From: Polaromonas sp. CG_9.7
GTDB taxonomy: Bacteria > Pseudomonadota > Gammaproteobacteria > Burkholderiales > Burkholderiaceae_C
NCBI RefSeq assembly: GCF_015752205.1
Contig: NZ_JADOVG010000013.1
Span: 55,112 to 119,111, forward strand
DNA length: 64,000 nucleotides
Reading direction: 5' to 3'
Within the stretch, counting starts at the first letter, position 1; each line of letters opens with the position of its first letter. Under the pieces are notes generated by a model. The model was given only the letters and a program-made list of their open reading frames with translations, had not been told where the DNA came from and did not search any database. The position numbers were made by a program, and so were the translations under genes. Shown here piece by piece: positions 38,792 through 48,307 of the stretch.

Positions 38792-38848
38792 AGCAGGGAT
38801 TGAAGGTGTGGTCAAACACACCTCAAGCACTAATCCCTGCTATTTTTT
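38792..38848 (+). terminator. Leader terminator/attenuator hairpin
   Basis: AGCAGGGATT (38792-38801) pairs perfectly with AATCCCTGCT (38832-38841); inside, AGGTGTG (38804-38810) pairs with CACACCT (38816-38822). TATTTTTT follows. It lies about 280 bases before wza with no gene upstream to end, so an attenuator or the 3' end of a small RNA is plausible. Confidence 0.7.
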
Positions 38849-38985
38849 GACGTTCTCATGGTTTTTATAGCAAAAGCAGTCCAAAGACGCGATCCGCCAA
38901 AGCACAAGTCAACTTTGGAACGTAAAAATTTGAAAACAACGAGAAAACCTAAGTACCTCGTCGTGAGGCTGGTTAATCACCTGTT

Positions 38986-38997
38986 TGCGGTAGGTTC
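38986..38997 (+). promoter_or_regulatory. ops-like (JUMPstart) element
   Basis: TGCGGTAGGTTC matches the core GCGGTAG of the enterobacterial ops element (GGCGGTAGCGT) used by RfaH-type antiterminators. A CTGGT lies 13 bases upstream, as in JUMPstart sequences. It follows the leader hairpin and precedes wza by 132 bases. The match is short and could be chance. Confidence 0.4.
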
Positions 38998-39129
38998 ATG
39001 CCCAATTGCAAGCAGGGTACGGCTGCGGCTCATTGAATTATTCTAAAAGTGTTTTCATGTGATTTTTTATCTTAATCACTTAAACATAAAAATATTAAAA
39101 TTCCGAACAATTATCAGTTTAATCAATTA

Positions 39130-40404
39130 ATGCTCATATTTTTGAATTCTAAATCGATTTTGAATTATTCACACACCCGATTGATTTTTTCTGTCTTGGG
39201 ACTTGCCTGGCTGGGTGGTTGCGCATTTGCGCCCGGATTGTCCATTGGCAAAGGCATCAAAGCGGCTGAATCGACAGCCAATCCTTATTCCATTACGACC
39301 AAGCGGACATCAGCTTCGGCGGCTACCCCTGGGTTGGGCAACCCAATGGCTGGAGTTGAGGCGCCACCACCCGGAGCGCTGATGGCCATTACCCCCGATC
39401 TCATCAGGCAGCAACGCGCGCTGCGCAAAGCTGAATTGGGCGCTGATGTCAAAGACCTGTTTGCCGACGCCAAACCCTATGCCATTGGCCCGGGCGATGT
39501 GATCAACATCGTCGTCTGGAATCATCCTGAACTGGTGCTGGCGCCCGCAGGCGCCACGCTAACGACCGACGCGTCGGGTCTGGCGTCTGTCGGCAACGGC
39601 TACAACGTCAGCCCTGACGGCCTGATCCAGTTTCCGCTGCTCGGTACTTTCAAAATTGCCGGCCTGACAGAAAATATGGCACGCCAGGAAATGATCCGTC
39701 GCCTGTCCAAATTCCTCAAGGACCCGCAAATTACCCTGCGTGTTCAGGCCTACCGCGCAGGCCGTGTGTATGTCGATGGCGAAGTGCGCACCCCCGGCCT
39801 GCAGGCCATCAACGACATTCCCATGACGCTGCCCGAGGCCATCAGCCGCGCCGGCGGCCTGACCGCGATTGCTGACAGGGCCACGGTGGCCGTGACCCGC
39901 AAGGGCGCCACCACGCTGGTCAACATGCCGCAACTGGCCACGCTGGGTGTCAATCCGTCGAAGATCATGCTGGTGGCAGGCGACCTGGTGCGCATCGGCA
40001 GTCGTGAAGACACCAAGGTGTATGTGCTGGGAGAAGTCACCAAGCCCACGACCTTGCCATTGCGCAATGGCCACCTGACGCTGAATGAAGCGCTTGGCGA
40101 GGCCGGTGGCGTGAACGCGGTTTCGGGTGACCCACGTCAGATCTACGTCGTGCGCAGCCGTGATGGCGATCTGGGCGTCATCGCTTCCGCCAATGCCGAC
40201 AGCGTCGCAACCCCGACCTCACCCGAGATTTATCACCTTGACGCCAGTTCACCGACAGCCTACGCACTGGCGGAAGGCTTTGAGCTTAAATCGCGCGATG
40301 TGGTGTTTGTCGACCCGGTGCCGCTGGTGCTCTGGAACCGGGTGGTCAGCCTGATTTTGCCAAGCGCGGCCGTGGTCAGCACCACGAATTCCTCCTTCAA
40401 ATGA
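39130..40404 (+). CDS. wza: Outer-membrane polysaccharide export protein (Wza-like)
   Basis: 424 residues. Lipoprotein with signal segment SVLGLAWLGGC (lipobox LGGC at about residue 32). Poly_export domain (YAIGPGDVINIVVWNHPELV, SPDGLIQFPLLGTFKIAGLT) followed by SLBB domains (VYVDGEVRTPGLQAINDIPMTLPEAISRAGGL; KVYVLGEVTKPTTLPL). Forms the outer-membrane channel for the finished polysaccharide. First gene of the locus, 16 bases before wzb. Confidence 0.94.
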   Translation: MLIFLNSKSILNYSHTRLIFSVLGLAWLGGCAFAPGLSIGKGIKAAESTANPYSITTKRTSASAATPGLGNPMAGVEAPPPGALMAITPDLIRQQRALRKAELGADVKDLFADAKPYAIGPGDVINIVVWNHPELVLAPAGATLTTDASGLASVGNGYNVSPDGLIQFPLLGTFKIAGLTENMARQEMIRRLSKFLKDPQITLRVQAYRAGRVYVDGEVRTPGLQAINDIPMTLPEAISRAGGLTAIADRATVAVTRKGATTLVNMPQLATLGVNPSKIMLVAGDLVRIGSREDTKVYVLGEVTKPTTLPLRNGHLTLNEALGEAGGVNAVSGDPRQIYVVRSRDGDLGVIASANADSVATPTSPEIYHLDASSPTAYALAEGFELKSRDVVFVDPVPLVLWNRVVSLILPSAAVVSTTNSSFK

Positions 40405-40419
40405 CAGCGGCTTAGTGTG

Positions 40420-40863
40420 ATGAACAACATCCTCACCGTCTGCGTGGGCAACATCTGCCGCAGCCCTGTCGCCGAGGCCATGCTGAAAGACCGTCTGCCC
40501 GGCCGCAAGGTCTGGTCAGCTGGTCTGCACGCCGTGATTGGCCATGGCGCCGAAACCACCGCCAGCGAAATTGCCAGCCAGCACGGCCTGGACTTGTCTG
40601 CCCACCGCGCCCAGCAGGTCGCCGGCTGGATGTGCAGCCATGCCGACCTGGTGCTGGTCATGGAGGCCAGCCACCAGCAGGCGCTCGAAAAACTTTACCC
40701 CACCGCACGCGGAAAAATTCACCGTCTCGGCGAGTTTGGCCCGCCAGGCGGGTTCGACATTGCCGACCCTTACCGCCAGCCCCGCGCTGCCTTCGAAGCC
40801 GCCCATGCCGCCATCGCCCTGGGCGTGGACGAATGGGTGCGCCGTATCAAACTTGTTTCGTGA
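40420..40863 (+). CDS. wzb: Low-molecular-weight protein tyrosine phosphatase (Wzb-like)
   Basis: 147 residues. The P-loop CVGNICRSP at the N-terminus is the C-x5-R catalytic signature and ADPYRQP near the end gives the general-acid Asp (DPY). Dephosphorylates the Wzc kinase and so allows chain assembly to cycle. A GTG at 40417 directly before ATG 40420 is an alternative first codon. Its stop overlaps the wzc start (TGATG). Confidence 0.95.
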   Translation: MNNILTVCVGNICRSPVAEAMLKDRLPGRKVWSAGLHAVIGHGAETTASEIASQHGLDLSAHRAQQVAGWMCSHADLVLVMEASHQQALEKLYPTARGKIHRLGEFGPPGGFDIADPYRQPRAAFEAAHAAIALGVDEWVRRIKLVS

Positions 40864-43124
40864 TGTCTGACCGTATGAACGCTCCCCAATCTCCCGTGTC
40901 CGCCATGCCTTTGGCAGAGATGCAAGACGACGATGAAATCGACCTGCTGGGCCTGCTCGACGTGCTGCTCGATTCCCGCTGGATGATTGCCGGCGTTACC
41001 GTTCTGGTGCTGCTGCTGGGTGGTGCTTATGCTTTTTTAAGCCGTCCGGTGTATCAGGCCAACTCATTGATCCAGGTCGAAGACAGCAAGCCCGGTGCTG
41101 CCGGTGCCCTGGGGGACGCGGCCAGCCTGTTTGACATCAAGTCACCCGCCACGGCAGAGATGGAAATCCTGCGTTCACGACTGGTCGTCGCCAAGTCGGT
41201 GGACGATTTGCAGCTGTATGTCAGCGCCTTCCCTAAATATCTTCCCCTGGTCGGCGGCTGGCTGGCGCGCCGCGCCACCGGGCTGTCCGAGCCGGGTTTC
41301 ATGGGCATGGGCGGCTACGTCTCGGGCAATGAATCCATTCGTCTGGGCCTGCTCGAAGTGCCCGACGAACTGCAAGGCCAACTGCTGCTGCTGGTGGCAA
41401 CGGAAGGCGGCTTTGAACTGCGCGACCCCGATGGCCAAGCGCTGGTGCAAGGCAAAACCGGTACGCCAGCCAGCTTTGGCGCGGGTGAAAGCAAGGGCCG
41501 CATTTTGGTGACCGAGCTCAAGGCCAGGCCGGGCGCGTACTTCAACGTGGCGCGCTCTTCACGCCTTGATGTGATTGAAGAACTGCAAAAAGACCTGGCT
41601 ATTTCAGAGCAGGGCAAGCAGTCCGGTGTCATTGCCCTGCAGTTGCAAGGGAGCGACCCGCAAAAAATAGCCCGCACCCTGGACGCCGTGGGCACCAACT
41701 ATGTGCGCCAGAACGTCGAGCGCAAATCTGCCGAAGCCGAAAAATCACTGGATTTTCTCGGTGGTTTCCTGCCACAACTCAAAAAGCAGCTGGAAGACTC
41801 CGAAGTCCGCTTCAATAAATACCGCAACCAGAACGGCACTTTTGACTTGGGTGTCGAAGGCAAAAACTACCTCGACACGGCCGTCAAATTGCAGGGCAGC
41901 CTGCTTGAACTGCAGCAAAAGCGACGCGAGCAAAGCGCGCAGTTCACGGCCGCGCATCCGGTCATCCAGACACTGGACGCGCAAATTGCCGCTGTCAGCA
42001 AGGAAATTGCCGACCTGACCAGTAAGGTCAAGACACTGCCCAACACCGAACAGGATTTGTTGCGCCTGACGCGCGACGTCAAGGTCAACAGCGAGTTGTA
42101 CCTTAATCTGCTGACCAGTTCGCAACAGTTGCGACTGGTGAAAGAGGGCAAGGTCGGCAACGTGCGCGTGGTCGATGCACCGGTCGTGCCAGAGCGTTCC
42201 ATCAAGCCGCAACGCGCGCAGATTCTGGCGATCAGCGGCGTGCTGGGCCTGCTGCTGGGCATGGGACTGGCCTTCTTGCGCAACAGCCTGCGCCCCGGCA
42301 TCAAGGACCCGTCCGACATCGAATCCGCCACTGGCCTGCATGTGTTTGCCACCGTGCCGCATTCGGCCGAACAGGACAAGCTTTCAAAGCTGATCAAAAG
42401 CCAGGCGCCTGGCACCCACTTGCTGGCGGTCACGCACCCTGAAGACCCGGGCGTCGAAAGCCTGCGCAGCCTGCGCACCGCGCTGCAGTTTGCCATGCTC
42501 GACGCGCGCAACAACGTGGTGCTGTTCACCGGCCCGACGCCCGGCATCGGCAAGTCCTTCACCAGCGCCAACTTTGCCGCCGTGCTGGGCGCTGGCGGCA
42601 AGCGCGTGCTGCTGATTGACGCCGACATGCGCAAGGGCCACATCCACCAGTTCTTTGGCATGAAGCGCGGCCACGGCTTGAGCGAGTTGATCACCGGCAG
42701 CCGCACGCTGGGCGACGTGGTGCGCCGCGCCGTTGCTCCCAACCTGGACCTGATCACCACCGGCACCATGCCGCCCAACCCCGGCGAGCTGCTGATGTCG
42801 CCCACCATGCTGCAACTGCTGGAAGGCCTGTCAGCCCAATACGACCTGGTGCTGATCGACACCCCGCCCGTGCTGGCCGTGTCAGACACGCAGGTGCTGG
42901 CGCCTTACGCCGGCACGGTGTTTATGGTGGCGCGGGCAGAAGTGACCGCGCTGGGCGAGCTGCAGGAAAGCATCAAGCGACTGGGCCAGATCGGCGTGCC
43001 GGTCAAGGGCGTGGTGTTCAACGACATGGACACCAGCCGCCAGCGCTACGGTGGCTATGGCTACAAGTACAGCCGCTACCGATACACCAACTACCAGTAC
43101 GGAAAAACCGCCGACGGGCAGTAA
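40863..43124 (+). CDS. wzc: Bacterial tyrosine kinase / chain-length regulator (Wzc-like)
   Basis: 753 residues. N-terminal Wzz domain with a membrane segment (MIAGVTVLVLLLGGAYAFL), a long periplasmic coiled-coil part, a second membrane segment near residue 460 (ISGVLGLLLGMGLAFL), then the cytoplasmic BY-kinase: Walker A GPTPGIGKSF, Walker A' VLLIDADMRKG, Walker B DLVLIDTPPVL. The C-terminal tail is tyrosine-rich (RYGGYGYKYSRYRYTNYQYG), the autophosphorylation cluster. ATG 40863 overlaps the wzb stop; the frame upstream of it is wzb in another frame. Confidence 0.95.
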   Translation: MSDRMNAPQSPVSAMPLAEMQDDDEIDLLGLLDVLLDSRWMIAGVTVLVLLLGGAYAFLSRPVYQANSLIQVEDSKPGAAGALGDAASLFDIKSPATAEMEILRSRLVVAKSVDDLQLYVSAFPKYLPLVGGWLARRATGLSEPGFMGMGGYVSGNESIRLGLLEVPDELQGQLLLLVATEGGFELRDPDGQALVQGKTGTPASFGAGESKGRILVTELKARPGAYFNVARSSRLDVIEELQKDLAISEQGKQSGVIALQLQGSDPQKIARTLDAVGTNYVRQNVERKSAEAEKSLDFLGGFLPQLKKQLEDSEVRFNKYRNQNGTFDLGVEGKNYLDTAVKLQGSLLELQQKRREQSAQFTAAHPVIQTLDAQIAAVSKEIADLTSKVKTLPNTEQDLLRLTRDVKVNSELYLNLLTSSQQLRLVKEGKVGNVRVVDAPVVPERSIKPQRAQILAISGVLGLLLGMGLAFLRNSLRPGIKDPSDIESATGLHVFATVPHSAEQDKLSKLIKSQAPGTHLLAVTHPEDPGVESLRSLRTALQFAMLDARNNVVLFTGPTPGIGKSFTSANFAAVLGAGGKRVLLIDADMRKGHIHQFFGMKRGHGLSELITGSRTLGDVVRRAVAPNLDLITTGTMPPNPGELLMSPTMLQLLEGLSAQYDLVLIDTPPVLAVSDTQVLAPYAGTVFMVARAEVTALGELQESIKRLGQIGVPVKGVVFNDMDTSRQRYGGYGYKYSRYRYTNYQYGKTADGQ

Positions 43125-43130
43125 ACAACC

Positions 43131-43400
43131 ATGCACGCCTTGCCGCCAGCCACCGTGCCGCAGCACGTTGCCATCATCATCGACGGCCACCGCCGTTGGG
43201 CCGCCCAGCGCAGCCTGATTCGCACCGGGGGCGAGTCGCGCATCAGCAACTTCATGCTGTGGCAAATGGCCTGCACCGAGCTGTTTTTTACCAACACGCT
43301 CTGGCCAGATTGTTCTATTCCTGTTTTGGACCAGGCGCTGCAATGGTTCTGCGCCCGTGACCGCCGCTTTGGCGCTTCAACTTCGCTGCTTGCCTGTTAA
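43131..43400 (+). pseudogene. uppS remnant with internal deletion
   Basis: 89 codons. The first ~29 (PQHVAIIIDGHRRWAAQR) match the N-terminus of undecaprenyl diphosphate synthase, including the catalytic Asp of the DGN motif (here DGH). The next residues jump straight to its C-terminal part (SLIRTGGESRISNFMLWQMA, then TELFFTNTLWPD and RRFG). About 150 central residues are missing, with the frame kept, so the chain cannot form the normal fold. The join lies near 43208-43215. It lies 6 bases after wzc and 20 before the transferase gene. A full copy once here would have supplied lipid carrier for the locus. Confidence 0.8.
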
Positions 43401-43420
43401 TTTCCAACCGGAGACAGATC

Positions 43421-44581
43421 ATGCAAAATTTCATGAATCCAGATTTGCTTTCAGCACTGAGGGCGACAAGCATTGCGCTTATGGTGGCTTTGCTGGTCGC
43501 ACTGCTGCTGGTGCGTACCCAGCATTGGCACGGCCACTTCAGCATGGACAGCGACTTGGGTGTACAAAAGTTTCACACCAGCCCCACACCCCGTGTTGGC
43601 GGGATTTCCATTGCCGTAGGCATAGTCGCGGGCTACCTGTTTGCTAACAATGCGCGTCAAACCCTGTTGGGGCCGCTCATCTTGGCCGGTTTTCCTGCTT
43701 TTGCCTTTGGTCTGCTGGAAGACGTGACCAAGCGCGTCAGCGTGCGCACCCGGCTATTGGCCACAATGGGCTGCGGCGTGATGGGCTGGGCCATCACGGG
43801 TTTGTCCATCACCGACGTCAACCTGCCGGGTCTGGACTGGTTGCTGGGCTTTACCGTAATCTCGGTACTGTTCACCGCCTTTGCAGTGGGCGGCATTGCC
43901 AACGCCATCAACATCATCGATGGCTTCAACGGCTTGGCCGCAGGCACGGTCATCATTATCCTGGTGGCTTTTGGCGTCATGACCACCGCCCTGGGTGACA
44001 ACGACCTGGCATTTGCCTGCCTGATTCTGGCGGGCGCCGTGTTTGGTTTTTTGCTGGTCAACTGGCCAATGGGCAAGATCTTTTTGGGTGACGGTGGCGC
44101 CTACTTTGTCGGCTTTGCACTGGCCTGGATTGCCGTACTTGTCCTGGCCCGCCATGCTGAGGTGTCAGCCTGGGCGCCCTTGCTGGTGTGCGGCTACCCC
44201 ATACTGGAAGTGCTGTTCAGCATCGTGCGCCGCCGCCGCCGCCACTTGAGCCCCGGCGACCCGGACCGTTTGCATTTGCACAGCCTGGTCAAGCGCAGGG
44301 TGTCGCGCGCCTTGCTGCCCCATGCCGGCAACCTGGTTCGCAACTCCGTGACCGGCGCCATCATGTGGCTGGCCGCACTGGTGCCTGCCGCCATTGCGGT
44401 GACCTGGCCGACCCATACCGCCACGCTGGTGTTGGGCTTTGTGGTCTGCGGCCTGCTGTACACCGCCGTTTATGCGCGACTGACGCAGTTTCAGTGGTTC
44501 TGGAGCGTACGGACCTTGCCATCTGACAAAGCACAACCGGTCATCCGCACCAAGCAGCAAGAGGCATTCAAGAAATTCTGA
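43421..44581 (+). CDS. WecA/MraY-type undecaprenyl-phosphate sugar-1-phosphate transferase
   Basis: 386 residues with ten or so membrane segments. Starts sugar-chain assembly by moving a HexNAc-1-phosphate onto undecaprenyl phosphate. Family signatures: VQKFHTSPTPRVGGISI, GLLEDVTKRVSVRTRL (DD-like motif as ED), NAINIIDGFNGLAAG (Mg site), KIFLGDGGAYFVGF, and LHLHSLVKRRVSR (the HIHH-type loop). GGAGA precedes the ATG. The sugar is most likely HexNAc, perhaps FucNAc- or GlcNAc-derived. Confidence 0.9.
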   Translation: MQNFMNPDLLSALRATSIALMVALLVALLLVRTQHWHGHFSMDSDLGVQKFHTSPTPRVGGISIAVGIVAGYLFANNARQTLLGPLILAGFPAFAFGLLEDVTKRVSVRTRLLATMGCGVMGWAITGLSITDVNLPGLDWLLGFTVISVLFTAFAVGGIANAINIIDGFNGLAAGTVIIILVAFGVMTTALGDNDLAFACLILAGAVFGFLLVNWPMGKIFLGDGGAYFVGFALAWIAVLVLARHAEVSAWAPLLVCGYPILEVLFSIVRRRRRHLSPGDPDRLHLHSLVKRRVSRALLPHAGNLVRNSVTGAIMWLAALVPAAIAVTWPTHTATLVLGFVVCGLLYTAVYARLTQFQWFWSVRTLPSDKAQPVIRTKQQEAFKKF

Positions 44582-44658
44582 AAGAGCAATGGAATGGACT
44601 CGCGCTTGGTAATGATGGCCAAGGCGCACGTATTCTAATCAAGTAAAAAATATCTCTA

Positions 44659-44700
44659 GCGCAAGCAGGACTTTCCTTGGCAGCTACTAAAAAAGTAGCA
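44659..44700 (+). repeat. Dispersed AGCTA-type repeat upstream of the dehydrogenase gene
   Basis: GCGCAAGC at 44659-44666, then AGCTACTAAAAAAGTAGCA at 44682-44700: the two conserved blocks of the repeat at their usual spacing. Confidence 0.75.
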
Positions 44701-44744
44701 AAAATATTTTTAATATAAATAAAAACAAAGTCGCCAATCAACTT

Positions 44745-46040
44745 ATGAACTTGAACAACGTAAAAATCGCCATCATCGGCCTCGGCTACGTCGGTCTTCC
44801 CCTAGCGGCTGAATTTGGCAAGCAACGTCCCGTCCTGGGCTTTGACATCAATGCCGCCCGCATCGCCGAATTGCAGGCTGGTAAAGACAGCACGCTCGAA
44901 CTGAATGCCGACGAGCTGGCCAGCGCCCGCCAGCTCAGCTTCAGCAGCAACCCTGAAGATTTAAAAACCTGCCAGATATTCATCGTCACCGTGCCCACGC
45001 CCGTAGACAAAGCCAACCGGCCCGACCTGACGCCGCTCGTCAAGGCCAGCGAAACCGTGGGTAAATTCTTGCCCGAAGGCGCCGTGGTCATTTATGAATC
45101 CACCGTGTACCCGGGCGCCACTGAAGAAGTTTGCGTGCCCGTGCTGGAAAAATTTAGCGGCAAGAAATTCAACGTCGGCTTTTTCTGTGGGTACAGCCCC
45201 GAGCGCATCAACCCTGGCGACAAGGTCAACACCCTCACCAAGATCAAGAAAATCACCAGCGGCAGCACGCCCGAAGTGGCGGATGCGGTCGATGCGCTGT
45301 ACCGCAGCATCATCGTCGCCGGAACCCACAAGGCCAGCAGCCTCAAGGTCGCCGAAGCCGCCAAGGTGATTGAAAACACACAGCGCGACCTGAACATTGC
45401 CTTGGTCAACGAGCTGTCTGTCATCTTCGAGCGTTTGGGCATTGACACACTCGACGTTCTGGAAGCCGCTGGCAGCAAGTGGAACTTCCTGCCCTTTCGT
45501 CCCGGCATGGTCGGCGGCCACTGCATTGGCGTGGACCCGTATTACCTGACGCACAAGGCTGAAGAAGTGGGTTACCACCCGCAAGTCATTCTGGCCGGTC
45601 GCCGCATCAACGACAACATGGCCCGCTACGTGGCACGCAACACCATTAAGCTGATGCTTAAAAACGGCATGGACGTGCCGCGCTGTCGTATTGGCGTATT
45701 GGGCATCACCTTCAAGGAAAACTGTCCCGACATTCGCAATAGCAAAGTGGCCGACATGGTGCGCGAGTTTGAAGCCTGGGGTGCCACCGTGGTGGTGGCC
45801 GACCCGTGGGCCAGCGCCGACGAAGTGCAGCACGAATACGGCGTGCAATTAGGCAAGGTTGATGCTGAAAATCAGGTCGATGCCCTGGTGGTGGCCGTAG
45901 GCCACAACGAATACCGCCACGCCACGCCTACCGAACTGCGCGCCCTGTGCCGTGGCGATCAGCCCGTACTGGCCGACGTTAAAAGCCTTTTTAACCGCCA
46001 TGAAGCCGCTGAAGCAGGCTTCACGGTCTTCCGCCTGTAA
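44745..46040 (+). CDS. tviB: UDP-N-acetylglucosamine 6-dehydrogenase (TviB/WbpO-like)
   Basis: 431 residues. Oxidises C6 of a UDP-HexNAc to the uronic acid with two NAD+. N-terminal KIAIIGLGYVGLPLAAEFGK binds NAD; STVYPGATEEVC, GYSPERINPGDK and EAAKVIENTQRDLNIALVNE are conserved; the catalytic Cys is in GGHCIGVDPYYLTHKA (near residue 265). First step of the diacetamido-uronic acid branch with wlbA/wlbB/wlbC downstream. Shows a well-conserved TviB-type sequence; WbpA would be an alternative name. Confidence 0.93.
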   Translation: MNLNNVKIAIIGLGYVGLPLAAEFGKQRPVLGFDINAARIAELQAGKDSTLELNADELASARQLSFSSNPEDLKTCQIFIVTVPTPVDKANRPDLTPLVKASETVGKFLPEGAVVIYESTVYPGATEEVCVPVLEKFSGKKFNVGFFCGYSPERINPGDKVNTLTKIKKITSGSTPEVADAVDALYRSIIVAGTHKASSLKVAEAAKVIENTQRDLNIALVNELSVIFERLGIDTLDVLEAAGSKWNFLPFRPGMVGGHCIGVDPYYLTHKAEEVGYHPQVILAGRRINDNMARYVARNTIKLMLKNGMDVPRCRIGVLGITFKENCPDIRNSKVADMVREFEAWGATVVVADPWASADEVQHEYGVQLGKVDAENQVDALVVAVGHNEYRHATPTELRALCRGDQPVLADVKSLFNRHEAAEAGFTVFRL

Positions 46041-46048
46041 GCAATTAA

Positions 46049-47576
<1,528 letters not shown>

Positions 47577-47580
<4 letters not shown>

Positions 47581-47684
47581 CCCTGCTCGCTCCAACCCAT
47601 AGCCCAATGCTCGACGAAGTGTGCCAGCTGACAGCCGAGACGTTCAATTGCGCCCTGCGCTTGTCTCCTTCCGCGTGCTGGTAA
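47577..47684 (+). CDS. Tiny ORF overlapping the end of wlbB
   Basis: ATG at 47577 overlaps the wlbB stop (ATGA) and opens a 35-codon frame, [20 protein letters not shown] to SPSACW. It ends just inside the toxin operator. I do not recognise it. It could be the truncated start of a gene lost when the toxin-antitoxin cassette inserted, or chance. Confidence 0.3.
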
Positions 47685-47703
47685 CTCAATTATCTGGAGT
47701 TAC
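47681..47703. promoter_or_regulatory. Inverted-repeat operator of the toxin-antitoxin pair
   Basis: GTAACTC (47681-47687) and GAGTTAC (47697-47703) are perfect 7-base arms with a 9-base spacer, overlapping TACAAT (47701-47706), a possible -10 box, 6 bases before the toxin start. Typical placement for autoregulation. Confidence 0.6.
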
Positions 47704-47712
47704 AATTAAATC

Positions 47713-48024
47713 ATGCTGACAGTCATCGAAACCCCTGTATTCCGGCGCATGGTGGAGGGTGTCTGGAGCGAGTCCGAGCGCGAAGCGTTCATCGCCTTTA
47801 TCAGCGACAACCCGTTGGCCGGTGACGTCATCCCCGGTGCTGGCCATCTGCGCAAGGTACGCTGGAAGCGAGATGGAATGGGCAAAAGCGGAGGAGCACG
47901 GGTGATCTATTACCTTCGTCTTGCGAACGGCGAGGTGGTGCTGGTAGCGGTTTACGCCAAAGCCAAGTTTGACAACATGCCGGTCGAAATCTTGAAATCC
48001 TGGAAGGATGCCTACGATGCCTAA
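47713..48024 (+). CDS. RelE/HigB-superfamily toxin
   Basis: 103 residues. Begins MLTVIETPVFRRMVEGVWSE; GDVIPGAGHLRKVRWKRDGMGKSGGARVIYYLRLANGEVVLVAVYAKAKFDNM is the conserved core (Arg/Tyr/Lys near RVIYY and YAKAKF), matching RelE-type toxins of the COG4737 kind, which cut mRNA on the ribosome. Comes before the antitoxin and overlaps it by 8 bases. Inverted-repeat operator upstream. Inferred to be a functional toxin because the frame is intact. Confidence 0.88.
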   Translation: MLTVIETPVFRRMVEGVWSESEREAFIAFISDNPLAGDVIPGAGHLRKVRWKRDGMGKSGGARVIYYLRLANGEVVLVAVYAKAKFDNMPVEILKSWKDAYDA

Positions 48025-48307
48025 AGTCAAAATCGACGAAGAAACCAAAGCCTTTGCCGCCGATGTGCTCGAATCCATCGCGCAGGCCAAGCGGGGCGAG
48101 GTAGCGCGACTGCACACGCCCGCAGACATTGCCACTTACAAGGCACGTGGTCGCCCGGTCGGGAGCATCAAGGAAGAAAGCAAGCAAGCCGTGACCGTAC
48201 GCTACAGCCCCGACGTGCTGGCGGCATTTCGTGCCACTGGCGCAGGCTGGCAAGCCCGGATGAATGACGCCTTGAAAGACTGGCTTCAGACACATTCGCC
48301 GACATGA
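48017..48307 (+). CDS. Antitoxin with BrnA/DUF4415-like C-terminus
   Basis: 96 residues from ATG 48017 (GGAAGG 9 bases upstream; ATG 48008 is also in frame). The N-terminal part (EDLESIAQAKRGEVARLHTPAD-like; here VLESIAQAKRGEVARLHTPAD) resembles that of RelE-partner antitoxins; the C-terminal part (TVRYSPDVLAAFRATGAGWQARMNDALKDWL) is a ribbon-helix-helix of the BrnA/DUF4415 type. Overlaps the toxin at its start and the nuclease gene by 4 bases at its end, forming one unit. Confidence 0.85.
   Translation: MPKVKIDEETKAFAADVLESIAQAKRGEVARLHTPADIATYKARGRPVGSIKEESKQAVTVRYSPDVLAAFRATGAGWQARMNDALKDWLQTHSPT

Larger units (their letters stand above)
38476..39129 (+). promoter_or_regulatory. AT-rich leader/control region of the polysaccharide locus
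   Basis: 654 bases without a convincing gene (a 62-codon frame at 38858 has no Shine-Dalgarno and odd composition). It holds a CAAACATGTTTG palindrome (38584-38595), AGCAA-AA-TTGCT (38647-38658), a strong hairpin with T-run (38792-38848) and an ops-like motif (38986-38997). I could not settle on one promoter: ATGACA at 38739 and TAAAAT at 38757 are only 12 bases apart. Confidence 0.6.

Noticed and set aside
38858..39046. 62-codon ORF in the polysaccharide leader
   Set aside because: No Shine-Dalgarno, unlikely composition, and overlaps the ops-like region.
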